A model generated the notes under the pieces. It was not told the DNA's origin and did not search any database. It saw only the letters and a program-made list of their open reading frames with translations. Shown here one piece after another: positions 5,226-5,296 of a DNA stretch of 5,296 bases (position 1 is its first letter; each line of letters starts with the position of its first letter). The position numbers were made by a program, and so were the translations under genes. The DNA is from CAZFHP01 sp964519365 (lineage in GTDB: Bacteria > Babelota > Babeliae > Babelales > RVW-14). Where the stretch lies: the NCBI GenBank assembly GCA_964519365.1, contig CAZFHP010000081.1, forward strand, positions 1-5,296, given 5' to 3'.

Positions 5226-5296
5226 ACGGGCAAGCTATCGCGAGCACTTTCTTCTATAGATTCTGCCTGCTGGGCTTTCTCAAGCCAAAAATTGGC
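5222..5296 (-). CDS. C-terminus of an unidentified protein (partial, runs off right edge)
   Basis: Reading leftwards from the right edge, one minus-strand frame stays open for 24 codons and ends in TGA at 5224-5222. Its peptide is ANFWLEKAQQ followed by AESIEESARDSLPV. The other two minus frames hit stops within this stretch. The peptide is hydrophilic, helical and rich in Glu, Gln and Ala, consistent with a C-terminal tail. Too little is visible to name a family. If real, the gene lies 80 bases upstream of the metalloprotease gene on the same strand and could share its transcript. Confidence 0.5.
   Translation of the reverse strand, partial: ANFWLEKAQQAESIEESARDSLPV

Overview
This is an AT-rich bacterial window from a genome with strong Shine-Dalgarno sequences and sigma70-like promoters. 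The only universally conserved gene is rplU (ribosomal protein L21). Nearly every other gene encodes a protein with an N-terminal signal peptide or membrane anchor: a secreted protein of unknown function, a membrane-anchored ankyrin-repeat protein, a single-pass protein with a pseudopilin (GspG)-like motif, and an exported or membrane zinc metalloprotease of M50 (site-2 protease) type. Low GC, ankyrin proteins and many lineage-specific exported proteins fit a host-associated bacterium. Candidatus Dependentiae (TM6) is my best guess, but Chlamydiae, Rickettsiales or Legionella-like lineages are not excluded. The taxonomic call is inference only.

Layout. At 1-66 the first 22 codons of a minus-strand membrane or exported protein run off the left edge. 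They are preceded by a long AT-rich leader holding a near-consensus promoter. About 480 bases (67-544) have no convincing gene. They contain a weak 67-codon minus ORF and a 10-bp inverted repeat. At 545-1219 (minus) lies the secreted protein, with its own promoter and a G-rich ribosome binding site. At 1220-1466 lies a gap with a dyad-rich element. At 1467-1805 (minus) is rplU, with a good extended -10 promoter. The divergent gap 1830-2046 separates it from the ankyrin gene (2047-3189, plus). The pseudopilin-like gene (3271-3972, plus) follows on the same strand after 81 bases. The metalloprotease gene (3987-5141, minus) converges on it, with only 14 bases between the two stop codons. A 9-bp inverted repeat spans both stops. 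At the right edge is the last 24 codons of another minus-strand gene (5222-5296).

How the genes may work together. Nothing shows a single pathway. The common thread is the cell envelope. The ankyrin protein is the likeliest interaction or effector-type protein, the metalloprotease could act in membrane proteolysis or signalling, and the pseudopilin-like protein may be a divergent relative of type II secretion or type IV pilus components. I see no CRISPR array, tRNA, rRNA, insertion sequence or recognisable defence system. The most notable internal structure is the ankyrin protein's three-fold tandem array of a 75-residue, two-repeat module.
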